DNA of 5,792 nt from Pseudomonadota bacterium. Its GTDB lineage: Bacteria > Pseudomonadota > Alphaproteobacteria > Rhodospirillales > Casp-alpha2. The DNA is taken from contig JAQBZY010000118.1 in the NCBI GenBank assembly GCA_027620395.1, positions 1-5,792 of the forward strand, written 5' to 3'. The position numbers and the translations under genes are program-made. Positions within the stretch are counted from its first letter, which is position 1; the number at the start of each line of letters is the position of its first letter. Below the pieces are notes generated by a model, which was not told where the DNA came from, searched no databases, and saw nothing but the letters and a program-made list of their open reading frames with translations. Below are positions 1 to 5,626 of the stretch, in pieces.

Positions 1-213
1 GGCCGCGCCAGCGCCGAGGTCGGCGCGGTGATGATCGTCGGCGGCAACATCGATCACGTGACCCGGATGATGACCACGGCCATCGCGCTGGAGGTCTCGA
101 AGGGCGATCTGGCCCTGGCGCTCGGCCTCGGCATCGTGCTGATCGCCCTCTCGCTCTCGATCAATGCCGCGACCTATCTGGTCAAACAGAAGGTGGAGCG
201 GCGATGGGCGTGA
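1..213 (+). CDS. tupB: Tungstate ABC transporter permease TupB, C-terminal part
   Basis: This is the last 70 codons of an inner-membrane permease; the start lies left of the window. The reading frame is open from base 1. The residues GAVMIVGGNI, then TRMMTTAIALE and KGDLALALGLG, match the conserved cytoplasmic loop and last membrane helix of TupB-type permeases, which pass tungstate through the membrane. A hydrophobic stretch of about 20 residues (LALALGLGIVLIALSLSI) is the final transmembrane helix, followed by a short basic tail (KQKVERRWA) consistent with a cytoplasmic end. The last ten bases overlap the start of tupC, indicating one transcript and probable translational coupling. The assignment to tungstate rather than molybdate or sulfate rests partly on the clear TupA downstream. 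Confidence 0.88.
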   Translation, partial: GRASAEVGAVMIVGGNIDHVTRMMTTAIALEVSKGDLALALGLGIVLIALSLSINAATYLVKQKVERRWA

Positions 214-974
214 CGCAGCCCGAAATGAACGCCGACACCGCGCCTCGGGGCTTGTCCGGGCAAGGCCTGCTACCGTTCCAGGCCGAGGCGCTCGGCTATG
301 CGGCAAAAGGCGTGGTCCTGGTCGACAGCGTCAGTTTTACGCTCGAGCCCGGTCCGCCGACTGTCATCATGGGGCCGAACGGCGCCGGCAAAAGCCTGTT
401 GCTCCGGCTCTGTCATGGGCTGATCGAACCGACATCCGGGCGTGCGGTTTGGGCCGGCGGCAACCACGAAGACATCAAACTGCGCCAAGCGATGGTGTTT
501 CAAAAGCCGGTCCTGCTGCGCCGCTCGGTGGCCGGCAATGTCGACTATGGTCTCAAGCTCCGGAACATCGGCAAGGCCGAACGGCGGGGCCGCGTCGACG
601 AGGTTTTGCACCGCACCGGGCTCAAGCGCTTTGCCGACACGCCAGCCAGGTTGCTATCGGGCGGCGAGCAACAAAAGCTTGCCCTCGCCCGGGCCTGGGC
701 TCTCCGACCGGATGTGCTGTTCTTGGACGAACCGACGGCCAATTTGGACCCGGCCGCCATCGCCGCCGTCGAGGACATCGTCCGGGCCATGCACGCCGAT
801 GGCACCCGCATCGTCATGGTGACGCACGACATCGGCCAAGCCCGGCGGATCGCCGGCGAGGTGATGTTCATGCACAAGGGCCGGCTACTCGAAAAAACCC
901 CGGCGGCGAGCTTTTTCGGAGCGCCGGCTAGCGGCGAGGCGGCCGCCTTCCTGCGCGGGGAATTAAGATGGTAA
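204..974 (+). CDS. tupC: Tungstate ABC transporter ATP-binding protein TupC
   Basis: This cytoplasmic ATPase of 256 residues powers tungstate import. All nucleotide-binding motifs are intact: Walker A GPNGAGKS at 57-64, Q-loop glutamine 100, signature LSGGE at 151-155, Walker B VLFLDE at 171-176, D-loop near 181 and switch histidine 208. The C-terminus FLRGELRW fits the usual end of the TupC subfamily, which lacks the long regulatory C-terminal domain of ModC. The ATG at 204 has a good ribosome site (GGAG at 195-198, five-base spacing) inside the end of tupB. The first 25 or so residues before the ABC core are poorly conserved in character, and ATG 225 is a weaker alternative start. Its stop codon overlaps the upstream candidate start of tupA. 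Confidence 0.93.
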   Translation: MGVTQPEMNADTAPRGLSGQGLLPFQAEALGYAAKGVVLVDSVSFTLEPGPPTVIMGPNGAGKSLLLRLCHGLIEPTSGRAVWAGGNHEDIKLRQAMVFQKPVLLRRSVAGNVDYGLKLRNIGKAERRGRVDEVLHRTGLKRFADTPARLLSGGEQQKLALARAWALRPDVLFLDEPTANLDPAAIAAVEDIVRAMHADGTRIVMVTHDIGQARRIAGEVMFMHKGRLLEKTPAASFFGAPASGEAAAFLRGELRW

Positions 975-980
975 AATCAA

Positions 981-985
981 GGGAG
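981..985 (+). promoter_or_regulatory. Ribosome binding site favouring the tupA start at 992
   Basis: GGGAG lies six bases before ATG 992. It supports the 274-residue form with a normal short n-region in its signal peptide over the upstream in-frame ATG at 968. Confidence 0.65.
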
Positions 986-991
986 AAAACC

Positions 992-1816
992 ATGCTCAAG
1001 TTGAAGACATTCCTCGCGGCGATCATCGCGACGGCCATCGCCTTTTCGACCCAAGCCGAAGACAAGTTCATCACCGTCGCATCGACGACGTCGACGGCGA
1101 ACTCCGGCCTGTTCGAATTCATGTTGCCGAAGTTCAAGGCCAAGACCGGCATCGACGTCCGCGTCGTTGCCGTTGGCACCGGCAAGGCGATCAAGCTGGC
1201 CGAGAACGGCGACGCCGACGTTTTGTTCGTGCACCACAAGCCGTCCGAGGAAAAATTCGTCGCCGCCGGCTTCGGCGTGAAACGCTCCGACGCCATGTAC
1301 AACGACTTCGTCGTCGTCGGCCCGAAGTCCGACCCGGCAAAGATGAAAAGCACCAAGACCGCCAAGGACGCCCTCAAAATGGTCGCCGACGCCAAGGCGC
1401 CGTTCGCGTCGCGCGGCGACGACAGCGGCACCCATAAAAAGGAATTGTCGCTCTGGAAGGACGCCGGCATCGACGTCAAGGCAGCGTCCGGATCATGGTA
1501 CCGGGCCACCGGGTCCGGCATGGGCGCCACGCTCAACGTCGCATCCGGAATGAACGCCTATGCGCTGACCGACCGGGCGACCTGGCTCAAGTTCAAAAAC
1601 AAAGGCGACCTCGAGATCACGCTCGAAGGCGACAAGGATCTGTTCAACCAGTACGGCATCATCTTGGTCAATCCGAAGCAGCATCCACACGTCAAGAGCA
1701 AGCTCGGTCAGACCTTCATCGATTGGGTGTTGTCCGGCGAAGGCCAGGGCATCATCAACAGCTACAAGATCGAAGGACATCCAGCATTCTTCGCCAACGC
1801 GCAACCTGGCGCCTAG
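992..1816 (+). CDS. tupA: Tungstate ABC transporter substrate-binding protein TupA
   Basis: This periplasmic protein captures tungstate and delivers it to TupBC. From ATG 992 it has 274 residues, starting with a signal peptide: basic MLKLK, hydrophobic FLAAIIATAIAF, and a probable cleavage after STQA at residue 22. Family hallmarks follow in order: STTST at 31-35 (in TupA this motif lines the oxyanion pocket), VGTGKA near 61, MYNDF at 102-106, SRGDDSGTH at 140-148, GSWYRATGSGMG near 167-178 and NQYGIILVNP near 219-228. These indicate TupA rather than ModA or WtpA. An in-frame ATG at 968, overlapping the tupC stop, also has a purine-rich site (GGGGA at 957-961) and would give 282 residues. I prefer 992 because GGGAG at 981-985 is well spaced and the signal peptide becomes standard in shape. 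It is the last gene before a terminator. Confidence 0.93.
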   Translation: MLKLKTFLAAIIATAIAFSTQAEDKFITVASTTSTANSGLFEFMLPKFKAKTGIDVRVVAVGTGKAIKLAENGDADVLFVHHKPSEEKFVAAGFGVKRSDAMYNDFVVVGPKSDPAKMKSTKTAKDALKMVADAKAPFASRGDDSGTHKKELSLWKDAGIDVKAASGSWYRATGSGMGATLNVASGMNAYALTDRATWLKFKNKGDLEITLEGDKDLFNQYGIILVNPKQHPHVKSKLGQTFIDWVLSGEGQGIINSYKIEGHPAFFANAQPGA

Positions 1817-1823
1817 GCACCAG

Positions 1824-1874
1824 TTCGCCGGCGGCGTGGCGGCCCAGAAGGTCCCGCGCCGTCGGCGAATTTTT
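1824..1874 (+). terminator. Intrinsic terminator of the tup operon
   Basis: The arm TTCGCCGGCGGCG (1824-1836) pairs with CGCCGTCGGCGAA (1857-1869) over 13 bases with one G-U wobble. Five T residues follow at once (1870-1874). The 20-base loop can form a small inner hairpin (GG-CC pairs around AGAA). The stem begins eight bases after the tupA stop. Read on the other strand there is no T-run after the stem, so it serves the tup operon and not clearly the convergent gene, whose stop codon begins at its T-tract. Confidence 0.85.
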
Positions 1875-3067
1875 CATGCCGCGACAATTCCGTACTTCGG
1901 AAGAATTTCGTCGACGACGCACAGCCGATGCGCCTTGGCGGCGTCGTGAAACATCTTCCAATTGCTGGTCAGGAATGACGAATTGTAGGGATGTTTGTAT
2001 CCCGGCATATCGATGACTTCCAAGGTTTTGACAGCGGCGTATTTCCAAGAGCCCGTGCCCTTCGCGGCGTAGGTGAGTTCGGCGGCACCGAAGCCGAAGT
2101 AATCCCCCTTGATTGCGTCCAGCCATATGGTGTGCCGGTCTTCGCCTTTTGACGGCGTCGTGCCTTTCAGCATCTCTCTGATCTTGTCGATTTCCGTCTG
2201 CGTTAATCCGGGCACTGGCGCCTGAGGGTCATCGGCGCGATAACGTTGAAACACCTCGCAAAGTTTAACCGCAGCGTCTGTAAATTCATCGAGATTGCGA
2301 CGGGTGACTGGCTGGCTAAGACCGTTAGTGTAGGTCCACTGTTCGAGATACGGGCGGTCCGGATAGCTGAGCGCCTGGCCGTGTCCGAGAGCGGGCAGAT
2401 CAGACCGCAAAAGGTGCAGAAAGAGGTCCCAGATAGCCTCCCATGGCTTTTCACCGTGCGCTGGCGCGTCGCTCTCATTCCGTTTAAACCAGTAACGGAT
2501 TCTGTCGAAGACGTTATCTGCGGAATGCGAAAAATATTGTTTGTGCTTAGTTTCGTAGATTGTGTCGACTTCGTTATTGATACCCCAGCGAAGACCGTTA
2601 ACAGCGTTGACAGCGTGGTCAACGCCGGCAAATCCCTGATGTGCCCAGGTATCGACGAAGACATGCGCAGTGATGCCTAAGCGATGCAGCCCGTAAGACT
2701 TGTTTCGGTCCGCGATGCAGGCCGCGACCATGTCTCGCGCGACATGACTGTTCGGCCGGCAGATTAATTTTTTGATGAACTCCCCCTCGGGGTCCTCCCC
2801 CGCCGGCAGACCGTCGTTACCCGGCAAAAAGTGGAATGGTACCCAAACGAGCCGGCTTTTCATCCGCCGCAAGTGCCGGTAGTCGATCATCTTGTGCGCC
2901 GTCGCCAACCGCCGATAAGCGGCCTCGTTGTCGAAATTGAGCGCGCCCTCATTGGTCGCGTCGTCAACGTACTGGGCGGCGTAGGCGATGGTTTCGGCTG
3001 AAGTGACGTCGAAGCCAGCGTAACGGGCGATAACGTAAGTGGCACCGTGATGAAAATCGATCTGCAT
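1874..3067 (-). CDS. DUF6765-like protein of unknown function, possible metal site
   Basis: This is a 397-residue soluble protein with no signal peptide or membrane segment. The N-terminus MQIDFHHGATY, the early IAYAAQYVDDAT segment and the later LGHGQALSYPDRPYLEQW segment are what I recall of the DUF6765 family, whose function is not established to my knowledge. Candidate metal ligands are numerous: D4, H6, H7, D35, D36, H58, H79, H108, H128, then H135-D139-H143 in ITAHVFVDTWAHQGFAG, and H229. The H-x3-D-x3-H arrangement in a helix resembles zinc-dependent phospholipase C or S1/P1 nuclease type folds; this is inference only. The start is fixed by the conserved N-terminal motif. No Shine-Dalgarno sequence precedes it. 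By eye the gene is nearer 50-55 percent GC than its 60-65 percent neighbours, suggesting later acquisition. It stands alone, convergent with tupA. Confidence 0.8.
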   Translation of the reverse strand: MQIDFHHGATYVIARYAGFDVTSAETIAYAAQYVDDATNEGALNFDNEAAYRRLATAHKMIDYRHLRRMKSRLVWVPFHFLPGNDGLPAGEDPEGEFIKKLICRPNSHVARDMVAACIADRNKSYGLHRLGITAHVFVDTWAHQGFAGVDHAVNAVNGLRWGINNEVDTIYETKHKQYFSHSADNVFDRIRYWFKRNESDAPAHGEKPWEAIWDLFLHLLRSDLPALGHGQALSYPDRPYLEQWTYTNGLSQPVTRRNLDEFTDAAVKLCEVFQRYRADDPQAPVPGLTQTEIDKIREMLKGTTPSKGEDRHTIWLDAIKGDYFGFGAAELTYAAKGTGSWKYAAVKTLEVIDMPGYKHPYNSSFLTSNWKMFHDAAKAHRLCVVDEILPKYGIVAA

Positions 3068-3075
3068 GGAACCGA

Positions 3076-3103
3076 ATTATACTATTTGATGTGTAATTTT
3101 CAA
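3076..3103 (-). promoter_or_regulatory. Sigma70-type promoter of the DUF6765-like gene
   Basis: On the minus strand, TTGAAA (3098-3103, five of six matches to the -35 consensus) is followed after 16 bases by a perfect TATAAT (3076-3081). Only eight bases (TCGGTTCC) separate the -10 box from the ATG at 3067, so the predicted transcript start lies zero to two bases before the start codon. Another TATAAT at 3115-3120 has no good -35 partner. Confidence 0.72.
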
Positions 3104-3112
3104 TTACACATC
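3088..3112. repeat. Perfect 11-bp inverted repeat, probable operator
   Basis: The arms GATGTGTAATT (3088-3098) and AATTACACATC (3102-3112) are exact reverse complements around a three-base spacer TTC. The centre lies on the -35 box of the promoter reading toward the DUF6765-like gene, about 32 bases before the predicted transcript start. This suits a dimeric repressor that blocks RNA polymerase. The AT-rich stem, lacking GC pairs near its base and lacking a T-tract, is not a typical terminator. I cannot name the regulator; no regulator gene is in the window. Confidence 0.72.
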
Positions 3113-3200
3113 TTATTATATAACATCTATACGAGCAATATCATCATTCCACTCGCAAAAGGGCAATCCGGCTCGAAGGTTTGTTAACTTTGAATACCGG

Positions 3201-3965
3201 CTAGGCGACGGTCAGTTCGATCTTGCCCAACGGCCCGAAGTCGGCGATGGCGGCGTCGCCGGACTTAACCAGGGTAGCGCCGGTCATGGTGCCGGTCGAC
3301 ACAACCTCGCCGGCCATCAACGGCATGCCGATGCGGGCCGCCTCATTGGCCGCCCAGACCAAAGCTTGCATCGGGTCGCCGAGCACCGCGGCACCGGTCC
3401 CCTTGGCCACTTCCTTGCCATTTAGCGTCAGAACGACGGCGGCCGAAATCAAATCGATATTTCGCCAATTGTCGAGGGCCGGTCCCAGCACCAATCCGGC
3501 ATTGAAGGCGAAATCGGAAATGCAGACGATCTCACCGGCCCCCTTGAAGCCGCCCTGGAACCGGCAGCCAACGACCTCGACGGCTGGAAACACCATCCGT
3601 ACCGCCGCTTCGACCGTCGCCCGGTCGAGCGGGCCGCCGGCAAGATCGCGGTCCATGACATAGGCGAACTCGCACTCGACGGCGGTCGCCTGCTCGGGCG
3701 TCGACGGCACCGGCATCTTGGCCGACCAGCATTGCTCCATGAACACCGGCCCAAGCAACGGCCCCGTGACCGCCAGCAATTCCTGCGCCGCCTTGCTGGT
3801 CGCCGCCACTTTCCAGCCGGCAGGGGTCATGCCCGACGCGGCAATGGCTTGGGCCTGCAACGCATAGGCGTCGTCGCGGCTTTTGACGGCATCGAGTTCG
3901 GCACGCGCCAAAAGGCCGCCGCCCGTTCTCGTCCGCCAGATACGGTTCGCCAGTTCCTTGCTCAT
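3201..3965 (-). CDS. 2-keto-4-pentenoate hydratase family protein (MhpD-like)
   Basis: This 254-residue cytoplasmic enzyme belongs to the hydratase/decarboxylase branch of the fumarylacetoacetate hydrolase superfamily, which acts on 2-hydroxydienoates or 2-oxo acids after ring cleavage, using a divalent metal. Seen in the sequence: GWKVAATS at 50-57, GPLLGPVF at 68-75, the metal-ligand pattern E97-C-E99 in VECEFAYVMDRDL, a third probable ligand E130 in FPAVEVV, SDFAFNAGLVLG at 150-161, and GDPMQALVWAAN at 196-207. Length is normal for the family (about 260). The ATG overlaps the stop of the DUF1330 gene as ATGA, with GGAGGGG (3971-3977) five bases upstream. Whether it is a hydratase or an oxalocrotonate-type decarboxylase cannot be decided; no other genes of an aromatic pathway are visible. 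No clear terminator follows its stop. Confidence 0.85.
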   Translation of the reverse strand: MSKELANRIWRTRTGGGLLARAELDAVKSRDDAYALQAQAIAASGMTPAGWKVAATSKAAQELLAVTGPLLGPVFMEQCWSAKMPVPSTPEQATAVECEFAYVMDRDLAGGPLDRATVEAAVRMVFPAVEVVGCRFQGGFKGAGEIVCISDFAFNAGLVLGPALDNWRNIDLISAAVVLTLNGKEVAKGTGAAVLGDPMQALVWAANEAARIGMPLMAGEVVSTGTMTGATLVKSGDAAIADFGPLGKIELTVA

Positions 3966-4255
3966 TCCAGCCCCTCCACTGAAACCAGAAGCCCTATCGA
4001 CGCCGCCTGGCGAAGCGCCAGCGGCGTGGCGTATTCGACCGACCGATGCCAGGCCTTGGCCTTGGCCATGCTTGGAAACTTGATCACCACAATTCTGCTG
4101 TACTTGCTGTCGCCTTCAAGGATTTCCATGGCGCCGCCGCGAACCACGTATTCACCGCCGTAAATTTCAAATGTTGCCGGGACCTGGGCGCGGTATTCCT
4201 CGAAAATTTCCGGATCGGTGACAGAAATTTGGGCAATGACATAGGCCGCTGGCAT
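3962..4255 (-). CDS. DUF1330 family protein
   Basis: This 97-residue protein has the features of DUF1330, a small ferredoxin-like alpha-beta domain that usually dimerises and whose role is mostly unknown. AYVIAQISVTDPEIFEEYR opens the first strand and helix, YGGEYVVRGG at 32-41 is the family's most typical segment, and VVIKFPSMAKAKAWHRSVEY at 56-75 is the second half. The frame is open to an ATG at 4291, but that start has no ribosome site and would add 12 residues not expected for the family. ATG 4255 has GGAG (4265-4268) nine bases upstream and matches the usual N-terminus. It is the first gene of a two-gene unit, with its TGA overlapping the ATG of the hydratase gene. The two proteins may act on related small molecules, which is inference. 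Confidence 0.85.
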   Translation of the reverse strand: MPAAYVIAQISVTDPEIFEEYRAQVPATFEIYGGEYVVRGGAMEILEGDSKYSRIVVIKFPSMAKAKAWHRSVEYATPLALRQAASIGLLVSVEGLE

Positions 4256-4389
4256 GGGTCTGAACTCCAGATGTTTTCGTTTCGTCAACATAACGCGGCA
4301 GGCGGCGGCGTCAACGCGGCACCTCGACAGAATTGGGCAAGGCTGGCACCTTTCCTGAACACTAATCGACCCGACCGGAAGGACAGACC

Positions 4390-5112
4390 ATGATCGAACT
4401 TCTGAGCGACCCGCATGCTTGGGCGTCGCTGGCGACGCTGACGATCCTCGAAATCGTCCTCGGCATCGACAACTTGATCTTTCTCAGCATTGTCATCGGC
4501 CGGCTTCCCGAACAGCAACGCGAGCGAGCCCGCAAGATCGGGCTCGGCTTGGCGCTCTGCATGCGGATCGCGCTGCTCACCGCCATTGCCTGGATGATCG
4601 GCCTGAAAGAGCCGATCTTTTCGGCCTTCGGTCACGTGGTGTCGTGGCGCGATCTGATCCTGATCGGCGGCGGGCTGTTTCTTCTGGCCAAGGGCACCAC
4701 GGAAATCCACGACACCGTCGAAGGCGAGGAAGTGGGCGGCGAAACCGTTGCCGCCAGCATGGGGTTCGTGGCCGCGCTGGCCCAGATCATGCTTCTGGAC
4801 ATTATCTTCTCGCTGGATTCGGTGATCACCGCCGTCGGCATGGCACAGGATCTGCCGGTGATGATCGCCGCCGTATTGATCTCGGTCGGGGTGATGCTGT
4901 TCGCGGCCAAGCCGGTCGGCGATTTCGTGCAGCGGCATCTATCGGTGAAATTGCTGGCCCTGGCATTCCTGCTGTTGATCGGCGTCACCCTGATTGCCGA
5001 CGGGCACGGCTTCCACATCCCGAAAGGATATCTGTATTTCGCCGTCGCCTTCGCCTGCGGCGTCGAGGCATTGAACATCATCGCCCGCAATCGCCGGCGG
5101 GAAACGGTCTAA
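4390..5112 (+). CDS. TerC family integral membrane protein
   Basis: This 240-residue polytopic inner-membrane protein has about seven hydrophobic segments. The two half-repeats of the TerC fold are clear: EIVLGIDNLIFLSIV from residue 21 (E21, D27) and DIIFSLDSVITAVG at 137-150 (D137, D143). Acidic residues in these helices are thought to bind metal ions. HIPKGYLYFAVAFACGVEALNI near the end is typical of the YgdQ/YoaE-like subgroup. Some TerC proteins export manganese or help metal loading of secreted enzymes; tellurite resistance is only the historical name and should not be assumed, as no other ter genes are here. No C-terminal CBS or transporter-associated domain is present. GGAAGGA (4377-4383) is six bases before the ATG. 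I could not find a convincing sigma70 promoter in the 134-base divergent spacer 4256-4389. Confidence 0.9.
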   Translation: MIELLSDPHAWASLATLTILEIVLGIDNLIFLSIVIGRLPEQQRERARKIGLGLALCMRIALLTAIAWMIGLKEPIFSAFGHVVSWRDLILIGGGLFLLAKGTTEIHDTVEGEEVGGETVAASMGFVAALAQIMLLDIIFSLDSVITAVGMAQDLPVMIAAVLISVGVMLFAAKPVGDFVQRHLSVKLLALAFLLLIGVTLIADGHGFHIPKGYLYFAVAFACGVEALNIIARNRRRETV

Positions 5113-5396
5113 GAAGCCAGCAATTTCCGGATGCCGTCGGCGTCGGTCGCCCAACGCAGCCAGTCCGAGGGGCCAAGCCCCCATTTGTTGCGGTGAGCGG
5201 TAGCGGCGCCGGCACCGATCAAAAGCCGGCAAATCTCGGTTCGGTCGCGGGCGCAGCCGATCATCAGCGCCGAATTTTCGTGCTGGTCCCGGGCGTTGGC
5301 CGAAGTGCCGGCCTCGAGCGCGGCGGCGACGGCGACCGTATCGCCCCGGGCGACGGCAACCAGGAAATCCGGATCGGACATTTTATTGTCGTTCAT
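5109..5396 (-). CDS. Small ankyrin-repeat protein
   Basis: This 95-residue soluble protein consists of two to three ankyrin repeats, which mediate protein-protein contacts. Repeat one spans about residues 8-37 (FLVAVARGDTVAVAAALEAG, then ANARDQ), repeat two about 38-70 (ENSALMIGCARDRTEICRLL, then GAGA), and a divergent final repeat runs to the end (GPSDWLRWATDADGIRKLL). The partner is unknown. The ATG at 5396 has GGAG (5402-5405 on the complement) five bases upstream; ATG 5381 is an alternative with no such site. The gene converges on the TerC gene, the two stops overlapping in CTAA (5109-5112), so no terminator can fit between them. It carries no signal peptide. Confidence 0.82.
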   Translation of the reverse strand: MNDNKMSDPDFLVAVARGDTVAVAAALEAGTSANARDQHENSALMIGCARDRTEICRLLIGAGAATAHRNKWGLGPSDWLRWATDADGIRKLLAS

Positions 5397-5417
5397 TGAA
5401 GCTCCACTTGCGCCTGC

Positions 5418-5446
5418 AATGTCGATGCCCCGCCGCCTGCCGTCAA
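5418..5446 (-). promoter_or_regulatory. Possible promoter of the ankyrin-repeat gene
   Basis: On the minus strand TTGACG (5441-5446) is followed after 17 bases by GACATT (5418-5423). The -35 box is good, but the -10 box matches the consensus at only three of six positions. The position would give a leader of roughly 15 bases that still contains the ribosome site. Confidence 0.28.
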
Positions 5447-5498
5447 GGTGCTATCCCGGCCTAACCACGCCCATATATCGGGCAAGGTCTTTATTTCC

Positions 5499-5524
5499 CG
5501 GCAATTTACGCTATGTAAATGCCG
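5499..5524. repeat. Inverted repeat in the spacer before the iron-sulfur gene
   Basis: CGGC-A-ATTTAC (5499-5509) pairs with GTAAAT-GCCG (5515-5524) over ten base pairs with one bulged A and a five-base loop, GCTAT. The inner part ATTTAC-N5-GTAAAT is a perfect dyad. It could be an operator or an RNA hairpin about 100 bases before the next start codon. No T-tract follows on either strand, so it is not a standard terminator. The rest of the 5397-5626 spacer shows no credible gene and no clear plus-strand promoter. Confidence 0.5.
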
Positions 5525-5555
5525 AGACTGCGTCTGGGGCGCGCCGCTAATAGAG

Positions 5556-5577
5556 AAAAAAGGGCAAGACAATGCCC
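5556..5577 (-). terminator. Weak terminator-like hairpin on the minus strand
   Basis: Read on the minus strand, GGGCA (5573-5577) and TGCCC (5562-5566) form a five-pair stem around six bases, followed directly by six T residues (5556-5561). The form is that of an intrinsic terminator but the stem is short, and it lies upstream of the ankyrin gene with no minus-strand gene visible to its right. It might stop antisense transcription. Confidence 0.3.
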
Positions 5578-5626
5578 CAAGCGATCCCCACATTATCGTT
5601 TCGGTCCTGGGAGGGATGCCACCGGC

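Noticed and set aside
164..931. 255-codon open frame on the plus strand inside tupC
   Set aside because: It is a different frame of a fully intact ABC ATPase gene, is rich in Arg and Pro from GC-rich codon shadows, and has no recognisable domain.
928..1536. 202-codon minus-strand open frame opposite tupA
   Set aside because: It lies antisense to a clear TupA and has no family resemblance; a long shadow frame is common in GC-rich DNA.
2246..2680. 144-codon plus-strand open frame opposite the DUF6765-like gene
   Set aside because: It is antisense to the recognisable conserved gene and has no good ribosome site or known motif.
3176..3191. AAGGTT-TGTT-AACTTT hairpin just after the hydratase gene as a terminator
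   Set aside because: It has only six weak AT-rich pairs, including a G-U, and no T-tract on the minus strand.
4344..4359. Sigma54-like site TGGCAC-N5-CTGAA before the TerC gene
   Set aside because: The -24 part matches, but the -12 part lacks the required GC dinucleotide.
4285..4938. 217-codon minus-strand open frame opposite TerC
   Set aside because: It is rich in His, Asp and Gln, as expected from the complement of membrane-protein codons, and has no domain or ribosome site.
4419..5399. 326-codon plus-strand open frame across the TerC and ankyrin genes
   Set aside because: It is out of frame with TerC and reads as Arg/Gly/His-rich sequence, the usual sign of a shadow frame.
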